From JBBRDU01 sp038230335 (GTDB lineage Bacteria > Verrucomicrobiota > Verrucomicrobiia > Chthoniobacterales > UBA10450): DNA of 64,000 bases. Positions 24,033 to 32,665 of this stretch are shown piece after piece (position 1 is the first letter of the stretch; the number at the start of each line of letters is the position of its first letter). Where the stretch lies: the NCBI GenBank assembly GCA_038230335.1, contig JBBRNL010000005.1:1-64000 (forward strand). The letters run 5' to 3'. Made by a program: the position numbers and the translations under genes. The notes beneath the pieces are model-generated. The model worked only from the letters and a program-made list of their open reading frames with translations, had not been told where the DNA came from and did no database searches.

Positions 24033-25238
24033 ATGACGCAGAAATCAAGCCCGGCGACGTCGACCTTTCACTGGAGAACTCGGGAAGAAATGGAGCAGGC
24101 CGAGCGGCTGGCGCTGGCCCCGTTTGCGCAAAAATCGGGTGACTCCCGCGGACGAAAGTACGAGGAAGCCAGTCACGCCTATCGCACCGAGTTTCAGCGG
24201 GACCGGGCTCGCATCATTCATTCCCGCGCGTTTCGCCGGCTCGAATATAAGACTCAGGTTTTCCTCAACGGCACCGGTGATCATTTGCGGACCCGCCTGA
24301 CGCATTCCATTGAGGTCGCCTCCATCAGCCGGACGATTGCGCGCGCCTTGTCGCTCAATGAAGACCTGGCCGAAGCCATTGCCCTCGCGCACGACCTGGG
24401 GCATTCACCTTTTGGTCACTCCGGCGAAGAGATGCTGGCTGAGTGTATGCGTGATCAAGGCGGGTTCGATCATAACAAGCAGAGTCAGCGCGTCGTGGAA
24501 TTGCTGGAGAACGCGTATCCCAATTTTCCCGGCCTGAATTTGTCGTTCGAAGTGCGCGAAGGTTTGCAAAAGCATCAGGCCTTCTACGATCCGCCGACTC
24601 CCGGGGAGGAAACGTACAGGTGTCCGTCGCTCGAGGCGCAGATCGCCAATCTGGCCGATGAGATCACGTACTACAGCCACGACCTGGACGACGCGGTTGA
24701 TTTCGAGATCCTCAGCGCAAAGCAGCTCGAAGAAAACACGGTCTGGCAGCAAAGCCACGGCGCGGTGGTCGCCCGTTATCCGGAGGCGCGCGAACCGGAG
24801 CTACACAAGCTCGTCATCCGTAACATCATCGATGTGCAGGTGCGCGATGTCATCGTGAGCAGTGCCCGGTCGATCGCCGATGCGGGTGTGCAGAGCGCGG
24901 ATGAAGTGCGTCGTCAGAGCGGCCCGCTCATTCGTTACAGCGACCAGTTGCTCGACGCCAATCGGGCGCTACGCCGTTTCCTTTATCAAAACGTCTATTA
25001 TCATCCGCGCGTCGCGGAGGTGAACCAAAACGCGTGCGAAATGCTGCGCCGCGTCTTTGAAGCGTTGCTGGTCGACCCGGAACAGTTGGGCGACGCCGCG
25101 ACCAAGCGGATCGAGAGCGAGGGCCTCTATCGAACAGTGTGCGATTACGTGGCGGGCATGACCGACCGTTATCTGATGGAAGAGCATGCGCGGCTGGTGC
25201 CGGGCCGTGGCCGGCCCGCCATCAGTTCATCGAACTGA
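24033..25238 (+). CDS. dgt: Deoxyguanosinetriphosphate triphosphohydrolase-like HD protein
   Basis: Hydrolyses dNTPs to nucleosides and triphosphate. 401 residues: RDRARIIHSRAFRRLEYKTQ, HLRTRLTHSIEVA (His91), LAHDLGHSPFGHSGE (His120-Asp121) and DEITYYSHDLDDA give the H...HD...D metal motif. The short type (about 400 residues) matches the dGTPase-like family common outside enterics. Start ATG 24033 is 4 bases after the small membrane protein gene. Confidence 0.92.
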   Translation: MTQKSSPATSTFHWRTREEMEQAERLALAPFAQKSGDSRGRKYEEASHAYRTEFQRDRARIIHSRAFRRLEYKTQVFLNGTGDHLRTRLTHSIEVASISRTIARALSLNEDLAEAIALAHDLGHSPFGHSGEEMLAECMRDQGGFDHNKQSQRVVELLENAYPNFPGLNLSFEVREGLQKHQAFYDPPTPGEETYRCPSLEAQIANLADEITYYSHDLDDAVDFEILSAKQLEENTVWQQSHGAVVARYPEAREPELHKLVIRNIIDVQVRDVIVSSARSIADAGVQSADEVRRQSGPLIRYSDQLLDANRALRRFLYQNVYYHPRVAEVNQNACEMLRRVFEALLVDPEQLGDAATKRIESEGLYRTVCDYVAGMTDRYLMEEHARLVPGRGRPAISSSN

Positions 25239-25262
25239 TCAACCCTTCAGCATTGCGCACAA

Positions 25263-25892
25263 TCACGCGGCCGCAGTCCCGCTTTCCTCGCCCAGATACT
25301 GGATGAGCAGGCGCAGGCGCTGATTGACCGAGAGCTCTTCCAGAACGCGCTGGCGGCGCAGGGCATCGCTCACGAATGTCGACGCCACCAGGTCCGCGAG
25401 CATCTCGGGATCGGCCATATCGGAAAGGTAGTGATCGACCTTGGCCGGGAGCTGTCGCCCGTCTCCCTTAAGCTTGGCATAAAGCTCAAGGACCTTGGCG
25501 GAGAGAGCTTCTGTTTCGATCGATGTTTGGCTGTCCGACTCGAGCCGTTCGATCGTAGCAATCGGGAAAGGTGCTTCCTGCTCGAAGCTGGTGAATCGAA
25601 CGCGGTCGAGGCCCTGCAGAATAAGATTGGAGGTCCCATCGTCACGTCCGACACACGCCCGGATCAATCCCACGCCCGCGACTTGAAAAAAATCGGACGG
25701 CGAATCCCACTGGGCTCGCTGCGGTTTGAGCAACGCCACCGCAAACATGCGGTCATGACTCAGGGCGTGCTCCAGCATCTCGCGGTAGCGGGATTCGAAA
25801 ATGTAAAGAGGGAGCAGGGCGTGGGGAAAAAGAAGAGATCCCGGCAAAGGCATGACCGGGATCTGGTCCGGAATGATGGCAGACGATTCCAT
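25263..25892 (-). CDS. Lon N-terminal (LON substrate-binding) domain protein
   Basis: 209 residues with IPVMPLPGSLLFPHALLPLYIFESRYREM at the start (quoted in two parts: IPVMPLPGSLLFPHALLPL, YIFESRYREM), the characteristic opening of the Lon substrate-recognition domain; no ATPase or protease domain follows. The C-terminal half is helical (LADLVASTFVSDALRRQR). Stand-alone LAN proteins are widespread but poorly understood. Convergent with dgt. Confidence 0.85.
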   Translation of the reverse strand: MESSAIIPDQIPVMPLPGSLLFPHALLPLYIFESRYREMLEHALSHDRMFAVALLKPQRAQWDSPSDFFQVAGVGLIRACVGRDDGTSNLILQGLDRVRFTSFEQEAPFPIATIERLESDSQTSIETEALSAKVLELYAKLKGDGRQLPAKVDHYLSDMADPEMLADLVASTFVSDALRRQRVLEELSVNQRLRLLIQYLGEESGTAAA

Positions 25893-25962
25893 GCTTCCCT
25901 AATAACCTATACGCGCCGGGCATGAGCAAGCGTCGCCAAAAATTCGGGGCACGCGGGTGGTT

Positions 25963-26667
25963 TCAGCGTAGTCCGAGGATGCGAAATGAATCCTGCAGCT
26001 GACTGACCGATAGTTGCCCTTCCACCTGCCGATCGGCCAGCGTGGCATAGGCCATGGTCGAACCGCAACCGGCCAGGACGACACGGGAAAGCGCACCAAG
26101 TTGGCCGACGCCCATGACACTGACCGCCAGGTCAGCCTCATCATGTGAAATGAACTCGAGCAGGCGCGCCAGTTGCGCGGCCGTGTCGGTGCGCGTGGCC
26201 ACTTTGAAAATGGCGGCCCCGAGAGATTTCGCGATGCGTGCCTTGGCATGCAAACTGCGCGGGGTGGGTGTTGAATCGAAGTCGTGCAGCGAAAGAATGC
26301 GCGCGATGTTTCGATGGGGCAAAGAGGTCAACAGCGCATGGAACGATTCGGCAGAACGCAATTCAACATCCACATATCTGGCGTGCGGCAGAAAGCGGGA
26401 GAGAAGCTCGCGCCGCCGGGCTGCGGCCAGAGTGTTCGCTCCGCCCTCCGCCGGATGACGCGCCGTGGCGATGAGCGGCGCGCGCAAGCTGCTGATTTTT
26501 CTCTCCAACTCGTCCTGAATTGGAAAAAGGTGATCGAGGCGAAGCTCGAAAATATCCGGCGGCTCAGGCATTCCCGCCGCCACGGCCAGGTCGGCGCTGG
26601 TCGCGATGACCCCCACAATCTGGCAACGTTGCTTCTGCCGCGTTTTGACCGGGCTCTGCGCTGCCAT
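25963..26667 (-). CDS. aroD: Type I 3-dehydroquinate dehydratase
   Basis: Third step of the shikimate pathway, through a Schiff base. 234 residues in a TIM-barrel pattern: IFELRLDHL (substrate-binding), LSLHDFDSTP (catalytic His), FKVATR (Schiff-base Lys) and SVMGVGQLGALSRVVL followed by the GSTMAYATL and EGQLS loop. Divergent from the sugar-transferase gene (55 bases between starts). No other aro gene is nearby. Confidence 0.92.
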   Translation of the reverse strand: MAAQSPVKTRQKQRCQIVGVIATSADLAVAAGMPEPPDIFELRLDHLFPIQDELERKISSLRAPLIATARHPAEGGANTLAAARRRELLSRFLPHARYVDVELRSAESFHALLTSLPHRNIARILSLHDFDSTPTPRSLHAKARIAKSLGAAIFKVATRTDTAAQLARLLEFISHDEADLAVSVMGVGQLGALSRVVLAGCGSTMAYATLADRQVEGQLSVSQLQDSFRILGLR

Positions 26668-26722
26668 ATCTTATCTGTCCACCCCGGGGTCCAAGGGAGG
26701 ATTAAATCTTCGCTTTTTTCGC

Positions 26723-28114
26723 ATGCTCGCTCGTAAACAGGAACTCAGCACCCAGGTCCAGCAGCTGATCGATTCATTCCTGCTCGCATTCGCCTTGCTC
26801 CTGGGGCACACGCTTCGACTCTACAGCACCCTCTGGTTCAATCTATCGAAGTCTATCGACCGGTTCGGCAACTACTCCTGGCTGCTCATCGTGGTCATGC
26901 TCTTTGGACCGATCCTGCTCGATCTGCAGGGGTTCTACAACTCTCCCATCGACAAAACGAAACGGAAATCGCTCGGCCAGATTCTCCGGGCCATGATCTA
27001 CCTCGGGATGATTGTGAGCGCTTGCGTGATTTTCCTGCGCCTGCCGCTGGCCAATCGCTCCGTTCCGATCCTTTTCGGGATCATCGCCATGGCGGCGTTG
27101 CTAACCAAGGAGCGAATTATCGTCCATCACGTTCGGGGACGGGCCCGGCGCGGAGAGTTGCGTGAGCCTGTCTTGCTGGCCGGCTCGCTTCAGGACATCG
27201 CTACGCTCGAACAATCACTCACGCCCGAGCAAAGACTCCTCATGGAGATTTCGGGGCGAATCGATATCGAGAAGCAGCCGCTCTCCGATCTGATCGAAGC
27301 CATGCATCGCCATTCGGTGGCGCGCGTCATTTTTGCCGCTGGCCACAGCCAGTTGAACCGCGTGGAGGAAGCCATCGGGGCCTGCGAAGTGGAAGGCGTG
27401 CCCGCCTGGTTGGCCGCGGATTTTATTCGAACCTCCATCGCCAAACCGTCGTTTGACGCCTTTGCCGGGAGGCCCATGCTCGTCTTTCGCTCCACTCCCG
27501 ATGTCTCGTGGACATTGTTCATCAAGGATGTCATCGACCGCGTCGGAGCGTTCTGCGCCCTTCTTTTCTTTGCCCTGCCCATGGTGGTGGTCGCGGCGGT
27601 CATCCGCGTGACGTCGCCCGGTCCAATCATTTTCAAACAGCGCCGCGCCGGAAAACACGGGCAGCCATTTGTCATGTATAAATTCCGGTCCATGTCGGAT
27701 GACGCCGAGATGCGCAAGGCTGAATTGGAGCCCTTTAACCAGATGAATGGCCCGGTTTTTAAGGTGGACGCCGATCCTCGCATCACACCTTTTGGAAGGT
27801 GGCTGCGTCGCAGCAGCATCGATGAGCTCCCGCAATTGGCCAATGTCCTCCTCGGCGACATGAGCCTGGTGGGCCCGCGTCCGCTTCCTCTCTACGAGGT
27901 CGAGAAATTCGAAAACACGGCGCAACGGCGCCGGCTCAGCGTCAAGCCGGGTTTGACCTGCCTGTGGCAGATCAGCGGCCGCAACCAGGTCCGGGACTTC
28001 AGTGACTGGGTCAAGCTCGACCTGGATTACATTGATCGGTGGTCGTTAGCCTTGGATTTCAAGATTCTCATTCGGACGGTCCCGGCGGTGATTCTTGGGT
28101 TCGGAGCCAAGTAG
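26723..28114 (+). CDS. Polyprenyl-phosphate sugar-1-phosphate transferase (WbaP/WcaJ-like)
   Basis: 463 residues. Four or five N-terminal membrane helices (about 12-125), a Rossmann-like CoA-binding domain (about 130-260), one more helix (FCALLFFALPMVVVAAVI) and the C-terminal bacterial sugar transferase domain with IFKQRRAGKHGQPF, MYKFRSM, RRSSIDELPQL, LVGPRPLP and KPGLTCLWQISGRN. It starts exopolysaccharide or O-unit synthesis by loading a sugar-1-phosphate on undecaprenyl phosphate. The flippase and other polymer genes are not in the window. Start at ATG 26723, the first Met before the first helix. Confidence 0.92.
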   Translation: MLARKQELSTQVQQLIDSFLLAFALLLGHTLRLYSTLWFNLSKSIDRFGNYSWLLIVVMLFGPILLDLQGFYNSPIDKTKRKSLGQILRAMIYLGMIVSACVIFLRLPLANRSVPILFGIIAMAALLTKERIIVHHVRGRARRGELREPVLLAGSLQDIATLEQSLTPEQRLLMEISGRIDIEKQPLSDLIEAMHRHSVARVIFAAGHSQLNRVEEAIGACEVEGVPAWLAADFIRTSIAKPSFDAFAGRPMLVFRSTPDVSWTLFIKDVIDRVGAFCALLFFALPMVVVAAVIRVTSPGPIIFKQRRAGKHGQPFVMYKFRSMSDDAEMRKAELEPFNQMNGPVFKVDADPRITPFGRWLRRSSIDELPQLANVLLGDMSLVGPRPLPLYEVEKFENTAQRRRLSVKPGLTCLWQISGRNQVRDFSDWVKLDLDYIDRWSLALDFKILIRTVPAVILGFGAK

Positions 28115-28144
28115 CCGTACACATATATATATACGAAGGCCTTG

Positions 28145-28756
28145 TTAGGCCGAGGTCGTGCCGGCTAGGGTAGCCGGGAGCATCCGTTCCACATACTTGG
28201 CCAGGATATCGAGCTCGATATTGACCTGCTCGCCGCTCTGGGCGTTTTGCAGATTGGTCGCGCGTCGCGTGTGGGGAATGATCCAGACGGCAAAGCTGTT
28301 GGACGAAATGTCGGCCACGGTCAGGCTGATTCCGTTGATGGCGACGGAGCCCTTATGGGCAATGTAGCGGGCGAACTCCTGCGGCAGTTCCACCTCAAGT
28401 CGGTAGTCTTTGCCGACCTGTTCGAACGACAAAATCCGGGCGGCGTAGTCGATATGCCCCTGCACGAAATGGCCGCCGATACTTCGGTCGGCCCGCAAGG
28501 GGCGCTCCAGATTGACGAGTGTCTCGCGGCGCAATTGTCTCAGGTTCGTGCGGTTCAAAGTCTCCGTCAGAAGATCAAACGTCACTTGCTCGGGGCGATG
28601 CGCGGTCACGGTCAGACAGCAGCCGTTTACGGCAATGCTATCGCCGGTGTGCGCGTGGAGGGCGGTGCGCGGCGCCGCCACTTCCAGTTGGATTCCCTGG
28701 TCGGTGGCGCGGATCCATAAGACCTTGCCGACCTCCTCGACTAAGCCGGTGAACAT
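28145..28756 (-). CDS. ribE: Riboflavin synthase, alpha chain
   Basis: Dismutates two 6,7-dimethyl-8-ribityllumazine to riboflavin. 203 residues from ATG 28756, starting MFTGLVEEVG as the family does. Two tandem lumazine-binding folds: DSIAVNGCCLTV and GSVAINGISLTV are the paired motifs, with GGHFVQGHID in the middle. Convergent with the sugar-transferase gene. No FMN riboswitch element is evident upstream. Extra upstream codons in frame run into a repeat and are rejected. Confidence 0.96.
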   Translation of the reverse strand: MFTGLVEEVGKVLWIRATDQGIQLEVAAPRTALHAHTGDSIAVNGCCLTVTAHRPEQVTFDLLTETLNRTNLRQLRRETLVNLERPLRADRSIGGHFVQGHIDYAARILSFEQVGKDYRLEVELPQEFARYIAHKGSVAINGISLTVADISSNSFAVWIIPHTRRATNLQNAQSGEQVNIELDILAKYVERMLPATLAGTTSA

Positions 28757-29353
28757 GCTGGAACTTTTACGCCTACCAGGCGCATCATGCCAATCTTGAA
28801 AAGGGGCAAACACCGTGGACGATCCTTGCAACGTCATCTTAGAAATCTCTTCTGGGCCTGGCCATCGAGCACGGCAATCCGGCAGCTGCCGGACCGTAGC
28901 TGGAGGAAGAGAGCACTGTAGCCGCCTCACTCTGTTGAAGCGTCTTTGGGCAGCCGGCCCGCCATGGCGGGCCCAGGCCTGGAGCATAAAGGAAATCGTC
29001 GGCAGTCCCGCGCCTTCGCCTAACGAATTGCAGGGGTCGCCGACCTCGGGCGTGGGCCGGGTCAGAACCGGGCACGACGGGAAGACCGATATCAGCCGGT
29101 ATGGCTAAACCTGCTTGACGGGCACGAAACTGGCTGAGCCGTAGCGCCTCAATGGGTCGTATCGGGTCCGTTCAAATTTTATGAATTTTTTCCTAGGCAG
29201 GCCTTTCTCGATCCTATAGAACAGCACAAACGACGGGTCTGCATGACATGCATGTGGGCTGGTCGTTCAAAGATTTTTTAAAAAAAACCTTGTCAGAGCA
29301 GAGAATCTTAATTATTGCCTACCCCAAACCTAACCAAACCCATGGAGAAACTA
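28757..29353. other. Long intergenic region before the TonB-dependent receptor
   Basis: About 600 bases without a credible gene. It holds the third family-A repeat (28866-28946), then an unassigned GC-rich stretch with several small hairpins (28980-29160), and an A/T-richer leader (29170-29340) that should contain the receptor promoter; TATAGA at 29215-29220 is a possible -10 without a good -35. No known riboswitch core was recognised. Confidence 0.4.
28866..28946 (+). repeat. Palindromic repeat family A, full copy
   Basis: Same 81-bp arrangement as 12328-12408: GAGCACGGCAATCCGGCAG, CCGGACCGT, GAGGAAGAGAGC, then CCGCCTCACTCTGTTGAAGC. The stem has one G-to-A change relative to the other full copy. 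Same strand as copy at 12328; opposite to the copy at 8652. Confidence 0.75.
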
Positions 29354-32300
29354 ATGATCAGAAACGTGCTAAAACCGTTGGGATCCCTTCGCGTCGCCTT
29401 TGCGCTCGCGGTGGGACTTCCGGTTTTCATCCTCTCAAACGCGTTCGCGCAAGCGCCGGCCGATTCGTCGGCCCCGGCCACTGGCACTAACATCCCGCCC
29501 GCTGGCGGAGCTGGCAGCCAGGCCGAAGTCGAGCGAGTCATCGTAACCGGTTCCAATATTCCGACAGCGGAAGAAGTTGGACCGAACCCGGTGGACACCT
29601 ATCGCCGCGACGATATCACCCGGCTCGGTGTGCGCAGCTCGACGGATCTCATCCAGAAGATCCCGGCTGCAACCGGCTCAAGTGTGAACGAAAACAATAC
29701 CAACGGTGGTGACGGCACGACCCGTATTAACCTTCGTGGTATCGATCCTAAAGAGACCCTGATCCTGCAGGACGGACGCCGCTTGGCCAACGTCGCTTCA
29801 ACCAGTGACTCGGTTGACTTTAACCTTTTCCCATTGGGATTGATCGATCACATCGACATCCTGAAAGACGGCGCTTCCCCGAACTACGGTTCGGACGCGG
29901 TCGCGGGTGTGGTGAACGTCTACCTGATTCACCGGTTCCGTGGTTTGGAACTGTATGCCAGTTATGGCAACAGCAATCTTGGCTTCGCCAATGATGCGGG
30001 TGAAGAGAGTGCCTATCTCCTGGCAGGCACCGGCGACGACAAGACGAACCTCGTAGTTTACGCCGGCTTCTATAATCGCTCGGCCATTTACTCGCGGGAT
30101 GTGGATATCTCGCATGACGCGAATCACACTCCGTTCGGCGGCAACGACGTGCGCAGCGGTAACTTCGCTGGCCGTATCGGTGCCTTCCAATTCGTTCCAA
30201 ACCAAAACGGCGGCATACGCACCCCGACGGCCCACGCCTTCGCCAATAAGCAAACTGATCCGCAATATTTAAACCGCAACAATCCTGCGAGCCAAGCCTT
30301 TGTCTTTACGAATGAGAAGTTGTTCTTCAACTTTGCCGATCTGACTCCGTTGATTTCCGCGGTCGACCGCGAGTATTTCTACGGCTCGTTCAACCGGGAT
30401 ATCTGCGACAAATATCTGACGGCCTTCGCGGACTTCAAATACACCCGAACGTTCTTCGATGGCGCCTTGGCTCCGACTCCGTTCACGCCTGATGTTTTCA
30501 CTGATGCGACGCATCCATTCGGCATCAGCGGCGCTGGCATCAGCGTGCCGATCCAGAATGCATTCAATCCATTCACGGTGGCCGATTACACGTCGCCCGG
30601 TGGGTTTAATACCCTCTTCCCGAACACGCAGGTCAGCGCGCCCCCACCCCAGACCGGCTTCACCACGGCTGTTCGTTATCGCTCGCTCGACGCAGGGCTG
30701 CGCACGGACAAGATCAAGTCTGATAACTATGTCTTCACTGCCGGCCTCAATGGCAACATGGGCGAGTTCGGTGACTACTTCAAAAGCTGGAACTGGGAAC
30801 TCGGTTTCCGCTACAACGATGATTATCGCACGGAGCGTGCGGGAGGCCTCGTCAATAACAACGCCTTGCGCGTTGGATTGCTCGATACCAATCCGGCGAC
30901 CGCGTTTAACCCTTTCGGCATTTACCAAAACAGGCCGAGCGTGGTCCGGAAAATCTTCGTCACGACGAATCACCTGAGCGATTTCGTCGAAATGTTGGAA
31001 GACGCCAAAATCAACGGCGACCTGTTCAATATCCCGGCCGGTCCAGTCTCGTTCGCTATCGGAACCGAGCACCGGAAAGAGACGATCCAGGATAATCCTG
31101 ACTCTCTGACCGCTTCCGGTCAGACGACTGGTGCGACCAACTTCGGTCCGACTCGCGGCACCCGCGATGTGTGGTCGGCTTGGTGGGAAGTGCGTGTTCC
31201 TATCACCAGTCCGACATGGAATTTCCCAGCTTTCTACAGCTTGGAAGTGACCTATGCCGAGCGATACGAGAACTTTAGTGACTTCGGTGATACGGAGAAG
31301 CCAAAGTTCCAGATTCGCTGGCAGCCGATCGACTCCGCATGGACGCTGCGTGCGACCTACGTAGAGTCATTCCACGCGCCGACTCTCGGCGAACTGTTCG
31401 GTGGCTTTGCCCAAAGCTTTCCGAACGTGACCGACCCTGTAGCGAACACGGGTACTGAGCCTCAGGTCGAGCAAGACCTTAGCGGCAATCCGAGTCTGCA
31501 ACCTGAAACCGCATACGAATACACGGCCGGGACCGTTATTACGCCTGGCAAATGGTGGAGTGCCTTGCAAGGACTTACCGTCAGCGCAGACTACGTTCAC
31601 CTGGATATTCGCGGATTTACCTCCTCACTGGATCCCCAGTTCGTCATCAATAACGAGAACAATGGATTCGGTCAGTTCATCACCCGGGGTGCTCCCGGAT
31701 CTGGCGGCGGCACAAATCCGACCGTTGGCCCAATCCTAAATGTCTTCACCCCGCTTCTGAACCTCGGGCGGTTCATCGAAGTGGCCTACGACTACGAGAT
31801 GGTTTACACACTTGAAACATCTCGCTTTGGTCACGGCGATTTCGGAACGCTCACCACGACGTTCAACGGCACTTATGTTGATAGTATCAAGGTGCAATTC
31901 CTGCCTGGTCAGGGCCAGACACAGGTCGTAGGCAAGTTCGGCGGGGGCTTCCAAGGCGCCAACGGTGGCGGTAGCTTCACGCACAATCGCTGGTACTCGA
32001 GCGTCTATTACGACGGGCCGGAAGGTTCGTGGTTGGGCGGTCTGGATACGGGTGCGACCGTGCATTACGTTGGCCAATATTGGGACGCGAAGGGTTTCGA
32101 AGCGCCTCCCAACAACTCCAATCGCAAGGTTCGTGAGTGGATCACCCTCGACCTGCTGGCGCAGTACACATTCAACATGCCAGCGCCGACGGCGGCCGGA
32201 GATGTGGCTGGTTCGTCCAAGGACGGAGGCAAGAATGTGCGGATGCACGACGGCAAGGACAAGAACGTGATGCCGGTTTCCACGGCAGAGTACAACCCCT

Positions 32301-32467
32301 GCGGATGGAGAGCGTGGTTGGACAAGACCACTCTTATCGTCGGTGTGGAGAACGTGTTCGACGACCAACCTCCATTTGTGGCGGGCGCGTTTGAGAACGG
32401 CTTCGACGAGCAGACTGCCAATGCCAAAGGCCGGTTCTGGTACGTCGGCGTTAAGAAAAAGTTCTAA
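29354..32467 (+). CDS. TonB-dependent outer-membrane receptor
   Basis: 1037 residues. Signal peptide (about 1-35, FALAVGLPVFILSNAFAQ), Ala/Pro-rich linker, a TonB-box-like VERVIVTGSNI, the plug domain (STDLIQKIPAA, TRINLRGIDPKETLILQDGRRL, IDHIDILKDGASPNYGSDAVAGVVN) and a 22-strand-type barrel ending in an aromatic Phe. GGAG 7 bases before ATG 29354 supports this start over the ATG at 29342. Substrate is unknown; iron chelates, vitamin B12 or glycans are all possible. Two residues short segments near the C-terminus are Lys/Asp-rich (DGKDKN). A strong terminator follows, so it is monocistronic. Confidence 0.93.
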   Translation: MIRNVLKPLGSLRVAFALAVGLPVFILSNAFAQAPADSSAPATGTNIPPAGGAGSQAEVERVIVTGSNIPTAEEVGPNPVDTYRRDDITRLGVRSSTDLIQKIPAATGSSVNENNTNGGDGTTRINLRGIDPKETLILQDGRRLANVASTSDSVDFNLFPLGLIDHIDILKDGASPNYGSDAVAGVVNVYLIHRFRGLELYASYGNSNLGFANDAGEESAYLLAGTGDDKTNLVVYAGFYNRSAIYSRDVDISHDANHTPFGGNDVRSGNFAGRIGAFQFVPNQNGGIRTPTAHAFANKQTDPQYLNRNNPASQAFVFTNEKLFFNFADLTPLISAVDREYFYGSFNRDICDKYLTAFADFKYTRTFFDGALAPTPFTPDVFTDATHPFGISGAGISVPIQNAFNPFTVADYTSPGGFNTLFPNTQVSAPPPQTGFTTAVRYRSLDAGLRTDKIKSDNYVFTAGLNGNMGEFGDYFKSWNWELGFRYNDDYRTERAGGLVNNNALRVGLLDTNPATAFNPFGIYQNRPSVVRKIFVTTNHLSDFVEMLEDAKINGDLFNIPAGPVSFAIGTEHRKETIQDNPDSLTASGQTTGATNFGPTRGTRDVWSAWWEVRVPITSPTWNFPAFYSLEVTYAERYENFSDFGDTEKPKFQIRWQPIDSAWTLRATYVESFHAPTLGELFGGFAQSFPNVTDPVANTGTEPQVEQDLSGNPSLQPETAYEYTAGTVITPGKWWSALQGLTVSADYVHLDIRGFTSSLDPQFVINNENNGFGQFITRGAPGSGGGTNPTVGPILNVFTPLLNLGRFIEVAYDYEMVYTLETSRFGHGDFGTLTTTFNGTYVDSIKVQFLPGQGQTQVVGKFGGGFQGANGGGSFTHNRWYSSVYYDGPEGSWLGGLDTGATVHYVGQYWDAKGFEAPPNNSNRKVREWITLDLLAQYTFNMPAPTAAGDVAGSSKDGGKNVRMHDGKDKNVMPVSTAEYNPCGWRAWLDKTTLIVGVENVFDDQPPFVAGAFENGFDEQTANAKGRFWYVGVKKKF

Positions 32468-32493
32468 GCCTAGGTTAATCTAAGAAATTCCAG

Positions 32494-32525
32494 CGGCCGG
32501 GTTTGTTACCAAACCCGGCCGTTTG
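32494..32525 (+). terminator. Intrinsic terminator after the TonB-dependent receptor
   Basis: Perfect 12-bp stem CGGCCGGGTTTG / CAAACCCGGCCG with a 4-base loop (TTAC), followed by TTTGCTTG. A second weaker hairpin CCCCTC...GAGGGG lies at about 32547-32572. Confidence 0.85.
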
Positions 32526-32665
32526 CTTGTACGGATACAAAAACACCCCTCCCGATTCGCGCCGCGAGGGGACCAGTCTTTCCAAGCCGCTGGAGCTTGC
32601 GCATCGACTGCTCATCTCGATAAGGTGTCTGAAGTCTTTGATCTAATGCCGGCAGACTCGCAATA
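32526..32665. other. Spacer before the first TPR-GT-C gene
   Basis: About 140 bases with a second hairpin just after the receptor terminator and no gene. No clear promoter hexamers. Confidence 0.3.

Noticed and set aside
29041..29110. GGGTCAGAACCGGG resembling the SRP RNA core
   Set aside because: The expected GGAA tetraloop and GGAAGCAGCC strand are missing, so it does not fold as 4.5S RNA.
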